A DNA stretch of 64,000 nt from NCBI RefSeq assembly GCF_037023755.1, contig NZ_CP146100.1, forward strand, positions 186,001 to 250,000, written 5' to 3'. This stretch comes from Saccharopolyspora sp. SCSIO 74807 (GTDB taxonomy: Bacteria > Actinomycetota > Actinomycetes > Mycobacteriales > Pseudonocardiaceae). Both the position numbers and the translations under genes were made by a program. Of the stretch, positions 34,968 to 43,617 are shown piece by piece (within the stretch, counting starts at the first letter, position 1; each line of letters opens with the position of its first letter). Under the pieces are notes generated by a model. The model saw only the letters and a program-made list of their open reading frames with translations. It ran no database searches and had not been told where the DNA came from.

Positions 34968-36110
34968 TCAGTCCCCTCTAGCGGCGCTGACACCTTCGGT
35001 AGCGGCCATACTCCCCGCAATTCCGCCAACAACACCACCGATCACGGTTCCCACCCCGGGACAGATAGCAGTGCCGACTGCGGCGCCTGCCCAACCACCG
35101 GCAGCACCACCCGCAATATTCGCGGTGGTGTCTTGCGCCGCGTCCACGGGGTCCTTACCCAGAGCGACGTCACCGGCGCCGGATACCACGGACGCCGCGG
35201 TTCCGACGAAAGGCACGCCACGCAGGAATTTCGATCCGGTCTTCGCCACAGCACCCCCGCCGTGGATCCAGCGGGCGGGATTTGCCGAAATGGCCTTGCC
35301 CGCACGTTTCGAAAGATACCCACCCCCGAACTTCCCCGCCGCGGCCCCGCGCCGCGCGGCGTCGTCGGCGAGGTTCCTGCCCTCTTCGGCGGCGTTCATG
35401 CCGATCGTGCGCAGGTTGCCGGGCTTTACCTCGGCGTTGGCTTGCACGGTCGCGGCCGCTTTCGTCCACCTCTCCGACTGCGCCTCGAACTGCTTCGCCG
35501 TCTCGTAAGACCCCTTCAAGGTCCCGAGGCCGTGCCCGACCGCGAACATCGTCCACGTCTTCGTGGTTTTGATCCGCTCCAGCGGGTCTTCCATGCTTTT
35601 CTCGAGGTCGCGGTGGGCGTTGTCCTGCTGCGTCCGCGCGGCTTCGACGGCGCCCTTGGCCTCCTCGAACGCTTTGTGCTTGCGCTCGAACTCCTGCCGC
35701 CCTTGCTCGATCGCCCTGTCGCCGTGCGGCCCTCCCGGCAGGTTCGGACTCGCCGGCTCCGGCGGCAGGATCGCGGTCGGCGTGACGATCAGCCGCGCCG
35801 CCGTGGCATCCGCTCGGGCGTCGGCCATGCTCCTGCGCACGCCGTCGATCGCGGCGGCAAAAACCAGCAGGGCGCTTTTCACCTTGCCCAGTTGCTCTTC
35901 CAGTTCGTCGGCGTCGTCGCCGTGCTCGGACAGCGACCGTCTGCACGAGTCACCGGCTGTGCCCTGCCAGAACGACTCGGAAGCCGAACGCTGCCGGTGC
36001 ACTGCGTCGCCGACACCGCTGACCCCGGGCTGGAGTCCGCCCACCCAGTCCGCCGCCCGCCGGCAGGATTCCGGCTCGTCGTGCACCTCGGTGTTCAGCT
36101 CACCGCTCAT
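34968..36110 (-). CDS. Putative type VII-secreted protein with glycine-zipper C-terminus
   Basis: A 380-residue protein. The N-terminal ~100 residues form a helical WXG-like unit (AADWVGGLQPGVSGVGDAVH, then WQGTAGDSCRRSLSEHGDDA). A charged coiled-coil middle follows (FERKHKAFEEAKGAVEAART). The C-terminal ~100 residues are glycine/alanine zipper helices (GGAAGGWAGAAVGTAICPGV, VIGGVVGGIAGSMAA) like those of membrane-inserting toxins. It follows an EspC-like gene on the same strand, which supports type VII secretion. GGGGGA precedes ATG 36110. The toxin role is inferred. Confidence 0.65.
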   Translation of the reverse strand: MSGELNTEVHDEPESCRRAADWVGGLQPGVSGVGDAVHRQRSASESFWQGTAGDSCRRSLSEHGDDADELEEQLGKVKSALLVFAAAIDGVRRSMADARADATAARLIVTPTAILPPEPASPNLPGGPHGDRAIEQGRQEFERKHKAFEEAKGAVEAARTQQDNAHRDLEKSMEDPLERIKTTKTWTMFAVGHGLGTLKGSYETAKQFEAQSERWTKAAATVQANAEVKPGNLRTIGMNAAEEGRNLADDAARRGAAAGKFGGGYLSKRAGKAISANPARWIHGGGAVAKTGSKFLRGVPFVGTAASVVSGAGDVALGKDPVDAAQDTTANIAGGAAGGWAGAAVGTAICPGVGTVIGGVVGGIAGSMAATEGVSAARGD

Positions 36111-36158
36111 GGTCCCCCGCTTTCCTCGCACCCGATGGTCATCGCCGGGCGCCTCCGG

Positions 36159-36455
36159 TCAATACCCGAGCCCGCTACCCGAACGGCGCAGCTCGTCGGC
36201 GGCGTGGTTTTCCACTTCCCCGTAGCTGCCACTGCTCGCGTGGATTTTGTCGGCGGTCTGGTGCACCGCGGCGACCAAGCCGCCGACCGTCTTGGTCAGC
36301 TCGGAGAGCGTGTGGCCCACCTTGTCCGCCGAGACCGAGACTTCCGGCATCGGCGGATCGGTCTTGGCGGAGCTGTCCAGCTCGGACGTGGAATCGCGCA
36401 GTGCACCGGCCATCCCGGTCAGCTGCTCGCGATCGGCCTTGACTTCCTCGGCCAT
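36159..36455 (-). CDS. EspC/WXG100-like type VII secretion protein
   Basis: A 98-residue all-helical protein resembling the EspC (DUF2580)/WXG100-like proteins of ESX loci. It begins MAEEVKADREQLTGMAGALR and has a helical hairpin break near the middle (KTDPPMPEVSVSADKVG), then VGGLVAAVHQTADKIHASSG. No strict WXG motif is visible. It starts two bases after the stop of the gene upstream, so translation is coupled. Confidence 0.7.
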   Translation of the reverse strand: MAEEVKADREQLTGMAGALRDSTSELDSSAKTDPPMPEVSVSADKVGHTLSELTKTVGGLVAAVHQTADKIHASSGSYGEVENHAADELRRSGSGLGY

Positions 36456-36457
36456 GC

Positions 36458-37111
36458 CTACCTGCCTTCGTTCGAGGTGTGCCGGAGCCGCTGCGGCAAC
36501 GGTGTGTCCAGGCAGATCGTGTCCGCACCCGCCTGGCGGCGGGCTTCGCCGAGCAAGCCCGCGGGAATCCGCACCGAAGCCTGGTGCGGGCCGCAACCGG
36601 CCTGCACGGCCTCCGGGGACGAGTAGGCCATCACGGCCAAGTGCTCCCCCGGCATCGGCTGCAGCTCCAGCTTCGCCTGTTCGTCGCCCGGCTCGAACGG
36701 CTGGGAAGCGAGGTGCACCATCGTCCAGTCCTCGGAATCGGGGTCATCCCAGCGGGCTTCCGCATCGGCCGGCCCACCGGCCGTGCCGCGGGCCTCGGCG
36801 GGCAGCGGCGCATCGAGCAACACCCCGAACCGGAAGGACGCATTCCCGAGCGCGCCACCGGACTTCTCGCTTCCGAGCTCGGCCAGCCGCGCAACCGGGA
36901 TCATGATCCACGGCTGGTCGTTGCCGCACCCGGCCAAGAACTCGTCCAGCGAGGAGTAGGCGAGCACCACCTGCTGCCCGGACCACTCGCGCACCTCGAA
37001 CATGACGTCACCGGCACCGCTTGCCGGATGACAGGCCAAATACAGCCGCTCCGGGAGTTCCGCGGTCTCGTCCGGATCGAACACGGCGGGACGTTTCCGC
37101 AGGTCTGTCAC
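36458..37111 (-). CDS. SseB/SAV_915-like protein with duplicated domain
   Basis: A 217-residue protein with two related halves. The first contains VVLAYSSLDEFLAGCGNDQP followed by IMIPVARLAEL. The second has LAVMAYSSPEAVQAGCGPHQ followed by VRIPAGLLGEA. This is the SAV_915/SseB-like fold found near type VII loci. It is the first gene of the four-gene minus-strand cassette 37111-34273. GTG 37111 has GGGGGAGGG upstream. Function unknown; a chaperone or adaptor role is a guess. Confidence 0.75.
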   Translation of the reverse strand: MTDLRKRPAVFDPDETAELPERLYLACHPASGAGDVMFEVREWSGQQVVLAYSSLDEFLAGCGNDQPWIMIPVARLAELGSEKSGGALGNASFRFGVLLDAPLPAEARGTAGGPADAEARWDDPDSEDWTMVHLASQPFEPGDEQAKLELQPMPGEHLAVMAYSSPEAVQAGCGPHQASVRIPAGLLGEARRQAGADTICLDTPLPQRLRHTSNEGR

Positions 37112-37257
37112 TCGGCCCTCCCCCTGATCGCGCTGCCAACGCGGCAAGGTAGCAGAGCACCGCCGCGCTGCGGGCGCTTTCGCGGGGACGCTTCGGGGGC
37201 ATCGTTGTCCGATGTGGACACAGCAGGTGCTTCGAGCCGCCCTGCAGCTCCGCGCGG

Positions 37258-37902
37258 TCAGCCGGGCTTGCTCGCCAGCAAGTAGCCCTGCTGCGTTCGC
37301 TCCGCTCCCGCGACGGGTTCGCGCAGCAGCCGGGCGTGGACGGGAAGTCCGGCCGCCGCCAGCAGTTCGGCGACGTGCTCGGGCTGGTGCCGGAGGAACT
37401 CGAGCGAGATCGGGTGGCCGAACGCTTCGGTGAAGCGCAACGGCTCGTCGCCGACCTGGAAAACCAGCAGCACGTGGCCACCAGGCGCGAGAACGCGGTG
37501 GAATTCCGCGAAAGCCTCCGGGAGTCGTTCCGGCGGGACGTGGATGATCGAGTAGCTCGCGACCACGCCGCCCAAGGAATCCTCCGGCACGGGCAGTTCC
37601 AGCATCGAGCCCACCTCGAACCGGATGTCCGGGTGCGCGCGGGCGGCCACCTCGAGCATCCCCGGCGAGAGGTCGATCCCGAAAACCGACAAACCCAGCT
37701 CGCGCAGGTGCGCCGTGGTGCGGCCCGTCCCGCAGCCGACATCGGCGACCCGACCACCCTCCGGGACGAGTTCCGCGAACGCCGCCAGCAGCGCTCGGTC
37801 CAGCGGCTTGCCCGCCAACTCGTCGCGGAAGTGCCCGGCCCAGTCGGCGGCCAGCACGTCGTACGACTCGCGCGTGCTGCGCAGGAAACCCGGTTCGTCC
37901 AC
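37258..37902 (-). CDS. Class I SAM-dependent methyltransferase
   Basis: A 214-residue Methyltransf_11/25-type enzyme. Motif I is VADVGCGTGRTTAHLRELGL near residue 52; SVFGIDLSPGMLEVAARA supplies the ribose-binding aspartate, and VASYSIIHVPPERL and VLAPGGHVLLVFQVGDE follow. The substrate is unknown. GTG start at 37902. It precedes the secretion cassette on the same strand by about 150 bp, but nothing ties their functions. Confidence 0.88.
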   Translation of the reverse strand: MDEPGFLRSTRESYDVLAADWAGHFRDELAGKPLDRALLAAFAELVPEGGRVADVGCGTGRTTAHLRELGLSVFGIDLSPGMLEVAARAHPDIRFEVGSMLELPVPEDSLGGVVASYSIIHVPPERLPEAFAEFHRVLAPGGHVLLVFQVGDEPLRFTEAFGHPISLEFLRHQPEHVAELLAAAGLPVHARLLREPVAGAERTQQGYLLASKPG

Positions 37903-38163
37903 GAGCGGAGACTAGACGGCGACGCGGCCACCGAGGCGGGGAACGCGCGAACTCCCCGCGCCCCGGATCGCCGCCGCACCGCGAGGGCTGCCGGGACGGG
38001 ACCGCCCGCCCGGTAGGATGGCGCCGATTCGCGGTTACCATCCGCGGCCGCGTGCGCAGGCCTTCTGCCGAAGGCAGGACCGGCGTCCCGCCGACCGGAA
38101 GCCGCGCATCCCGCGCGACGAGCGCGACCATCCTCACCGAAAACGGTATTGGAGCTTTCCAGC

Positions 38164-39882
38164 ATGACCCGCCACCTGGTAACCAGTGCGCTTCCGTACA
38201 TCAACGGCATCAAGCACCTGGGCAACATGGTCGGGTCCATGCTCCCCGCCGACGTCCACGCCCGGTACCTGCGCCAACGCGGCCACGAGGTGCTGTTCAT
38301 CTGCGCCACCGACGAGCACGGCACGCCCGCCGAGCTGGCCGCGGCCGAAGCGGGCCTGCCGGTCGCCGAGTTCTGCGCGCAGCAGCACCAGGTGCAGGCC
38401 GAGATCTACCGCGGTTTCGGGCTGTCCTTCGACCACTTCGGCCGCAGCTCTTCACCGCAGAACCGCGACATCACCCAGCACTTCGCGCGGAAGCTGCACG
38501 AGCACGGCTTCATCGAGCAGCACGCGGTGCGGCAGGTCTACTCGGCCGCCGACGGGCGATTCCTGCCGGACCGCTACATCGTCGGCACCTGCCCCTACTG
38601 CGGTTACCAGCGGGCGCGCGGCGACCAGTGCGAGAACTGCACGCGGGTGCTGGACCCGACCGACCTGATCGAACCGCGTTCGGCGATCAGCGGCAGCACC
38701 GAGCTGGAAGTGCGCGAGACCAAGCACCTGTTCCTCACCCAGTCGAAGCTCACCGACGAGGTCGAGCGGTGGCTGGACGCCAACAGCGCCTCGTGGCCCA
38801 CGCTGTCCTCCTCGATCGCGCGGAAATGGCTCACCGAAGGCCTGCACGACCGGTCCATCACCCGCGACCTGGACTGGGGCGTCGCCGTGCCCGGCGACAC
38901 CTGGCCGGAGCTGGCCGAAGAGGGCAAGGTCTTCTACGTCTGGTTCGACGCCCCGATCGAATACATCGGTGCCACCAAGGAATGGGCCGACGAGGCACCG
39001 GAGCAGCGGGACTGGAAGTCCTGGTGGTACGAGGCCGACGACGTGACCTACACGGAGTTCATGGCCAAGGACAACGTCCCCTTCCACACCGTGATGTTCC
39101 CGGCCACGCTGCTGGGCACCCGCGAGCCGTGGAAGAAGGTCGACCACGTCCAGTCGTTCAACTGGCTCACCTACTACGGCGGGAAGTTCTCCACCAGCGA
39201 GCAGCGCGGCATCTTCACCGACCAGGCGCTGGAGCTGATGGGCGCGGACTACTGGCGGTACTTCCTGATCGCGAACGCGCCGGAGTCCGACGACGCGTCG
39301 TTCTCGTGGGAACTGTTCGCCTCGGTGGTGAACAAGGACCTCGCCGACACCCTCGGCAACTTCGTCAACCGGGTGCTTTCGTTCAGCCGCAAGCGGTTCG
39401 GCGAGCAGGTGCCCGCCGGTGGCGAGCCGGGTGAACCGGAGCGGCGGCTGGCCGGCGAGGTCGCGCGGCTGCTCGGCGACTACCAGGACAACCTGGAGGC
39501 CAACCAGTTCCGCAAGGCGGCCCAGGCGTTGCGGGCGTTGTGGAGCGCGGGCAACTCCTACCTGGAGGAGAAGGCCCCATGGATCGAGATCCGCACCGAT
39601 CAGGAAGCCGCCGCGCTCACGCTGCGCACGGCGATGAACCTGATCTACCTGTACGCGGTGGTCTCGGAGCCGCTGATTCCGGGCGCGGCACAGTCGATGC
39701 GGGAGGCGTTCGCCGCCGACGACCCGGCGCGGCGCTGGGTCACCACCGACGAAGCCACCTCGTTCGGCCTCGTCGAAGCGGGCACCGGCTTCACCATCCC
39801 GCCGGTGCTGTTCAAGAAGATCACCGACGATGAGCTGGCCGACTACCGCACCCGCTTCGGCGCCGAACCAGCCGAGAGCTGA
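38164..39882 (+). CDS. metG: Methionyl-tRNA synthetase
   Basis: A 572-residue class I synthetase that charges tRNA-Met. The HIGH-like motif is in [14 protein letters not shown] (HLGN), and the KMSKS-like motif is KFSTS in [15 protein letters not shown] zinc knuckle is present at CPYCGYQ...CENC, the four-cysteine form. Anticodon-binding helices occupy the C-terminal third. No C-terminal tRNA-binding dimerisation domain is present. ATG 38164 follows GGAG at a nine-base spacing. Confidence 0.97.
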   Translation: MTRHLVTSALPYINGIKHLGNMVGSMLPADVHARYLRQRGHEVLFICATDEHGTPAELAAAEAGLPVAEFCAQQHQVQAEIYRGFGLSFDHFGRSSSPQNRDITQHFARKLHEHGFIEQHAVRQVYSAADGRFLPDRYIVGTCPYCGYQRARGDQCENCTRVLDPTDLIEPRSAISGSTELEVRETKHLFLTQSKLTDEVERWLDANSASWPTLSSSIARKWLTEGLHDRSITRDLDWGVAVPGDTWPELAEEGKVFYVWFDAPIEYIGATKEWADEAPEQRDWKSWWYEADDVTYTEFMAKDNVPFHTVMFPATLLGTREPWKKVDHVQSFNWLTYYGGKFSTSEQRGIFTDQALELMGADYWRYFLIANAPESDDASFSWELFASVVNKDLADTLGNFVNRVLSFSRKRFGEQVPAGGEPGEPERRLAGEVARLLGDYQDNLEANQFRKAAQALRALWSAGNSYLEEKAPWIEIRTDQEAAALTLRTAMNLIYLYAVVSEPLIPGAAQSMREAFAADDPARRWVTTDEATSFGLVEAGTGFTIPPVLFKKITDDELADYRTRFGAEPAES

Positions 39883-39984
39883 CCCCGGGCCGACACACCG
39901 CGCCTCCCTAGCTCAACGCGGGTTTGTTCCGGGGTTGCGGCTGGCGGGTGGTGGCCGCGCGCGTCGGGCGTCGGCTCTGGAACC

Positions 39985-40035
39985 GAGCGAAGGGGTCGTT
40001 CGCCCCGATAGATGGAGTGCGGAGCTCCTTCACTC
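39985..40035. repeat. Dispersed hairpin element, copy 7 (degenerate)
   Basis: In the convergent gap between metG and cobA. Left arm GAGCGAAGGGGTCGTTCGCC, signature loop CCGATAGATGGAG, right arm GGAGCTCCTTCACTC. Pairing is weaker than in other copies. Confidence 0.6.
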
Positions 40036-40040
40036 GAAGT

Positions 40041-41282
40041 TCAGCGCCGCGACTGCGGAGTCAGGTCGGCGACCGGGCCGATGATGATCACGGCCGGGGG
40101 TTTCACGTCCTGCTCGGCGACGGCGTCGGCGACCTCGGCCAGCGTGCTGCGCACGGTGGCCTGGGTGCGCATGGTGCCTTCCTGCACGATCGCCACCGGC
40201 GATTTCGGGTCGCGGCCGTGCTCCAGCAGCACCGCCGCGAACTCGCCGATGCGCTTGACCGCCATCATCAGCACCAGCGTGCCCTTGAGCTTCGCCAGCG
40301 CGGGCCAGTCCACCAGTGAAGTCTCGTCGTGCGGCCCGACGTGCCCGGACACCACGACGACCTCGTGCGCCACCCCGCGGTGCGTCACCGGCACGTCGGC
40401 CACCGCGGGAACCGAGAACGCGCTGGTGATGCCGGGTACGGCGGTCACCGCCACGCCCGCTTCCACGCAGGCGAGCAGTTCCTCGTAGCCGCGGCCGAAC
40501 ACGTACGGGTCGCCGCCTTTGAGGCGCACCACGAACTTCCCGGCCCGCGCGTGCTCGACCAGCAGCGAGTTGATCACGTCCTGGTTCGCCGCGCGCCCGT
40601 ACGGGATCTTCGAGGCGTCGACGACCTCCACGTGCGGCCCGAGCTCTTCGAGCAGTTCGCGCGGCGCGAGCCGATCGGTGATCACCACGTCGGCGCGGCC
40701 GAGCAGCTGCCGCCCGCGCACCGTGATCAGGTCGGGTGCGCCGGGACCGCCGCCGACCAGGGCGACACCGGGTACGGGCGGCTCGGCGCGGTCGTCGGCC
40801 ACGCCCGTGCGCAGCGCCTCGACCAGCGCGTCCCGCACCGCCGCCGAACGCTGGTGCGCCCCGCCGGCGAGCACGCCCACCAGCAGGCCGTCGTGCTCGG
40901 CGACCGCGGGCGTGACCGCGGTGCCCTGCGAAGCGTCGTCGGCGCGCACGCAGAAGATCCGCTCCCGATCGGCTTCCGCGGCGACGGCCGCGTTCACCTC
41001 GCTGCCCGTCGCGCAGGCCACCGCGTACCAAGCGTCCGCGAGGTCACCGTCCGCGTAGCGGCGGCGATGCCAGGTGAGCTCCCCTGCCTCGGCCATCGCT
41101 TCAACGGCCGGGGTCGCCTCCGGTGAGACGATCTCCACCCGCGCGCCCGCGTTGATCAGCCGCGGCACCCGCCGCTGCGCCACGGTGCCCGCGCCGACCA
41201 CCACCACCCGCTTGCCGGTGAGATCGAGGCCCGCGAAGTAGTGGTGCTCGGCAGGTTCCGGGGTAGCTGAATGCGTGGTCAT
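40041..41282 (-). CDS. cobA: Uroporphyrinogen-III C-methyltransferase fused to a Met8-like domain (CobA/CysG type)
   Basis: A 413-residue two-domain enzyme. Residues 10-150 are a Met8/CysG N-terminal precorrin-2 dehydrogenase-like Rossmann domain (LTGKRVVVVGAGTVAQRRVP, then FCVRADDASQGTAVTPAVA). Residues 165-410 are the SAM-dependent uroporphyrinogen-III methylase (GVALVGGGPGAPDLITVRGR, VVRLKGGDPYVFGRGYEEL, VPGITSAFSVPAVADVPVTH). It makes precorrin-2, the entry to cobalamin and siroheme. Siroheme need is possible since CobG-like reductases use it. ATG 41282; weak Shine-Dalgarno. Confidence 0.92.
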   Translation of the reverse strand: MTTHSATPEPAEHHYFAGLDLTGKRVVVVGAGTVAQRRVPRLINAGARVEIVSPEATPAVEAMAEAGELTWHRRRYADGDLADAWYAVACATGSEVNAAVAAEADRERIFCVRADDASQGTAVTPAVAEHDGLLVGVLAGGAHQRSAAVRDALVEALRTGVADDRAEPPVPGVALVGGGPGAPDLITVRGRQLLGRADVVITDRLAPRELLEELGPHVEVVDASKIPYGRAANQDVINSLLVEHARAGKFVVRLKGGDPYVFGRGYEELLACVEAGVAVTAVPGITSAFSVPAVADVPVTHRGVAHEVVVVSGHVGPHDETSLVDWPALAKLKGTLVLMMAVKRIGEFAAVLLEHGRDPKSPVAIVQEGTMRTQATVRSTLAEVADAVAEQDVKPPAVIIIGPVADLTPQSRR

Positions 41283-41688
41283 GCCGTCCGTCGTTCGAGT
41301 AGCTGTTCGCCGCGGCGACGTCGCCGGGGCCGGAGTGACGCGCGAGAGGCGTCCGGCGGGTTCGGACTCGCGTCGCCTCCGCCAGCCGTCCCATCTTGTC
41401 ATGGAAGCCGCAGGCACCGAAGGACCGAGCAGCTCAGCGTGGTCCCGAGACCGGCCACAGTGGAGTCCGCGGGCAGTCCCGGCGGCCTCATCGGCACCAC
41501 CGGTGTCCGCGGCTTCGGCCGCAGCATCCTCACCCGCCCGGCGACGAAGGTCAAACTCCGGTGAATTCGCTCACCGATCTCCGTCGCGCCGCGGAACCAC
41601 CTGGTCACCGGCTGGTTTCGTTGCCTCGGCACGGGAGGCGGCGCATCCTTGGGACACGAACTCCAAGTCCGCACTCCGGGAGGCGGTC
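41283..41688. other. Divergent intergenic region, cobA / DUF1876 gene
   Basis: About 405 bp of shared upstream DNA. I see no gene with a ribosome site. A CCACAGTGGA motif occurs at about 41456, and a short inverted repeat CTTGG-N10-CCAAG at about 41648. I looked for a B12 riboswitch upstream of cobA and found only loose resemblance, not the aptamer core. Confidence 0.5.
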
Positions 41689-41958
41689 ATGCACGCGAAC
41701 CGCAATCTCACGCTGGACATGCAAGTCCTCGAGGCCGGCGCGAAAACGACGGCGGACATCGGGATGATCACCGGGGACGGCCGGGCGCTGCACGGGCACG
41801 GCACGGCGCGGCGGCACCCGGACGACGCGGACGTCCCGCAGATCGGCGACGAGATCGCGATCGCCCGCGCGCTGTTCGAGCTCGGCCACAAGCTGCTGGA
41901 CACCGCGGCCACCGACATCGGCGAACGCCAGCACCGCCGAGTGCACCTGATGGCTTAG
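41689..41958 (+). CDS. DUF1876-domain protein
   Basis: An 89-residue DUF1876 protein, a small family of actinobacterial proteins of unknown function with a dsRBD-like fold. The pattern ALHGHGTARRHPDDADVPQI then IAIARALFELGHKLLDTAAT and HRRVHLMA is characteristic. ATG 41689 has GGGAGG seven bases upstream. The upstream coding-like frame continues further but has no start with a ribosome site. Confidence 0.85.
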   Translation: MHANRNLTLDMQVLEAGAKTTADIGMITGDGRALHGHGTARRHPDDADVPQIGDEIAIARALFELGHKLLDTAATDIGERQHRRVHLMA

Positions 41959-42021
41959 CGCGGCGCGCGCACTGCGCCCGGTGGTGACGTTGCGACAAGC
42001 GCCACCGCCGGGGCCGCACTA

Positions 42022-43377
42022 CTACTGATTCTTGCGGTTCGCGGTTTCCCTCTCGAACTGCCGGAGATCGACATCCACCATGTCGTAGTAACGCGCGCCA
42101 GGTACTCTATCGAGCGCATCGTAATGATCTTTGCCCATTCCTACGTAGCGGACACCGTCTGCAACAGCACCCTCAACCGCCTTCTTGAAGTGCTTGTTCC
42201 TCCGGTTTCGCATCTCGATTTCCTTATCGTCCAGCGTCATGCCGGAATGGTCGCCCATCCGGGTCGCATCAGTCTTGGCCGTTTCGTCCTCTTTGCCACG
42301 TTCCCGTAGTTCTTCGAGGAGGACTTTGAGGTAGCTCTCCAGCGGCCCCGCGAAACGATGCGTATCCTCGTCGGCAAATGCTTCCCAGAGGGAACCACCA
42401 CGGGGAAGGCCTTTGACGAAATGGTTCACATCGTCCCTGAGGAGGTCGGCAGCCTTGGCGACTCCGGTTCTGTCGGATTTCTTATTCTTGGTGGCCGTGT
42501 ACTCCGCAACCAACTTTTCCTGCGCAGGTTTCTTGGGCTCCTTACTTCGAACATCCTTGCCGTACTGCCACGCGATCTTCAGATACCCCTGCAACATCCG
42601 CCCGTATTTATCGACTTCATCCGTCGGCCCGGGAGGACGTTCCCCGGGGCGTTGCAGCTGCTTAATCAGAATTGCCGCGACCTCACCCAACTTGGGATAC
42701 AGCGATTCGGCACCGTGTGCGACCACATCGGACTGCTGCTCGGACATGCCGACCCTTTCGAGGGTCGCACCCAATTCGTCTTCGTATGCCTTCTTCGTGT
42801 GCGGCTCCCCCGCGAAGCCGTCGGTGACGAAGGGCTCGTACAAGAAACGGTCCGAATCGACCGCGTTGAGCACGTGCGGCAAGGTAACCTTGCTGTGGCG
42901 CTCCCCGAGCACATTGGTGAGGTTTTGGTCGAACCGGACCCAAGTCCCCTCACTCGCGGTCCCCGACAGGTTGCCCAAGTGGTCAGTATTCCCGGCTGCG
43001 TGGTCCTCGAACTCCCGCAGTGACGTGTAGTCGTGAACGAGATCGTCACCCGCTAGCTTCTTCTGCTCGTCATTGAGAGTGCCGTCGGTCGACGGAATTT
43101 TCTGCCCATTGACGAACGCCAACCGCTGGACGGCAGCCGGCGCGGTCGGCAGCGCTCCGGTATCGCCATGTGCCGAACGTGTCGTCTCCTCCCCGACCGG
43201 AGCGGCCGGCGCATGGGGCGACGAGCGCCGAGCGATCATGTCCGCCACCGCCGCGTTGCCCAATTTCTGCTGCAGATCCAGCAGCGCTGACGCCGGAGTC
43301 GCCGGTCCCCGGCCCGGCGTCGGGCGGCTCGACGGCTTCCGGCGCGCGTTGTCGTCGATCTCGTGACGGGCGTGCAT
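42022..43377 (-). CDS. Putative effector with contractile-injection-type N-terminal leader
   Basis: A 451-residue protein of unrecognised catalytic family. The N-terminus has the layout seen in actinobacterial DUF4157/eCIS-associated cargo proteins: a disordered basic stretch, then LLDLQQKLGNAAVADMIARR near residue 35, another disordered stretch, and AVQRLAFVNGQKIP near 83. The body is helical and highly charged. The C-terminus holds YVGMGKDHYDALDRVPGARY and YDMVDVDLRQF, which look like a small alpha/beta unit. Its G+C is well below the neighbours. It sits alone between DUF1876 and the cbiG operon end, with GGAGG before ATG 43377. No contractile sheath or immunity gene is in the window. Confidence 0.6.
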   Translation of the reverse strand: MHARHEIDDNARRKPSSRPTPGRGPATPASALLDLQQKLGNAAVADMIARRSSPHAPAAPVGEETTRSAHGDTGALPTAPAAVQRLAFVNGQKIPSTDGTLNDEQKKLAGDDLVHDYTSLREFEDHAAGNTDHLGNLSGTASEGTWVRFDQNLTNVLGERHSKVTLPHVLNAVDSDRFLYEPFVTDGFAGEPHTKKAYEDELGATLERVGMSEQQSDVVAHGAESLYPKLGEVAAILIKQLQRPGERPPGPTDEVDKYGRMLQGYLKIAWQYGKDVRSKEPKKPAQEKLVAEYTATKNKKSDRTGVAKAADLLRDDVNHFVKGLPRGGSLWEAFADEDTHRFAGPLESYLKVLLEELRERGKEDETAKTDATRMGDHSGMTLDDKEIEMRNRRNKHFKKAVEGAVADGVRYVGMGKDHYDALDRVPGARYYDMVDVDLRQFERETANRKNQ

Positions 43378-43617
43378 CGTTGCCTCCTGCAAGGTCGACC
43401 CCAACGCAATGCCGCCGCACGGAGACTTTCCCCGGATCAATCGCCGCACGAGGCCGGTCGAACCAGCGTGGCCCGGACTTCCCTGCCCTCGCCAGAGCCG
43501 ACACGTCGCCATCGGGCGAAACGCCGTTGCCCGAAAGTGCCCGCCGTGCTGCCCCAACGGGCACGGTCGCCGACAACTGCCCGCGTCACGGTCGGCTGTT
43601 CGGCGTTGATCCGACGT

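Noticed and set aside
41283-41560. Third B12 riboswitch upstream of cobA
   Set aside because: CCACTGTGG occurs on the minus strand and GGAAGCCG on the plus, but on opposite strands and without the GCCGGTGCGAATCCGGC core.
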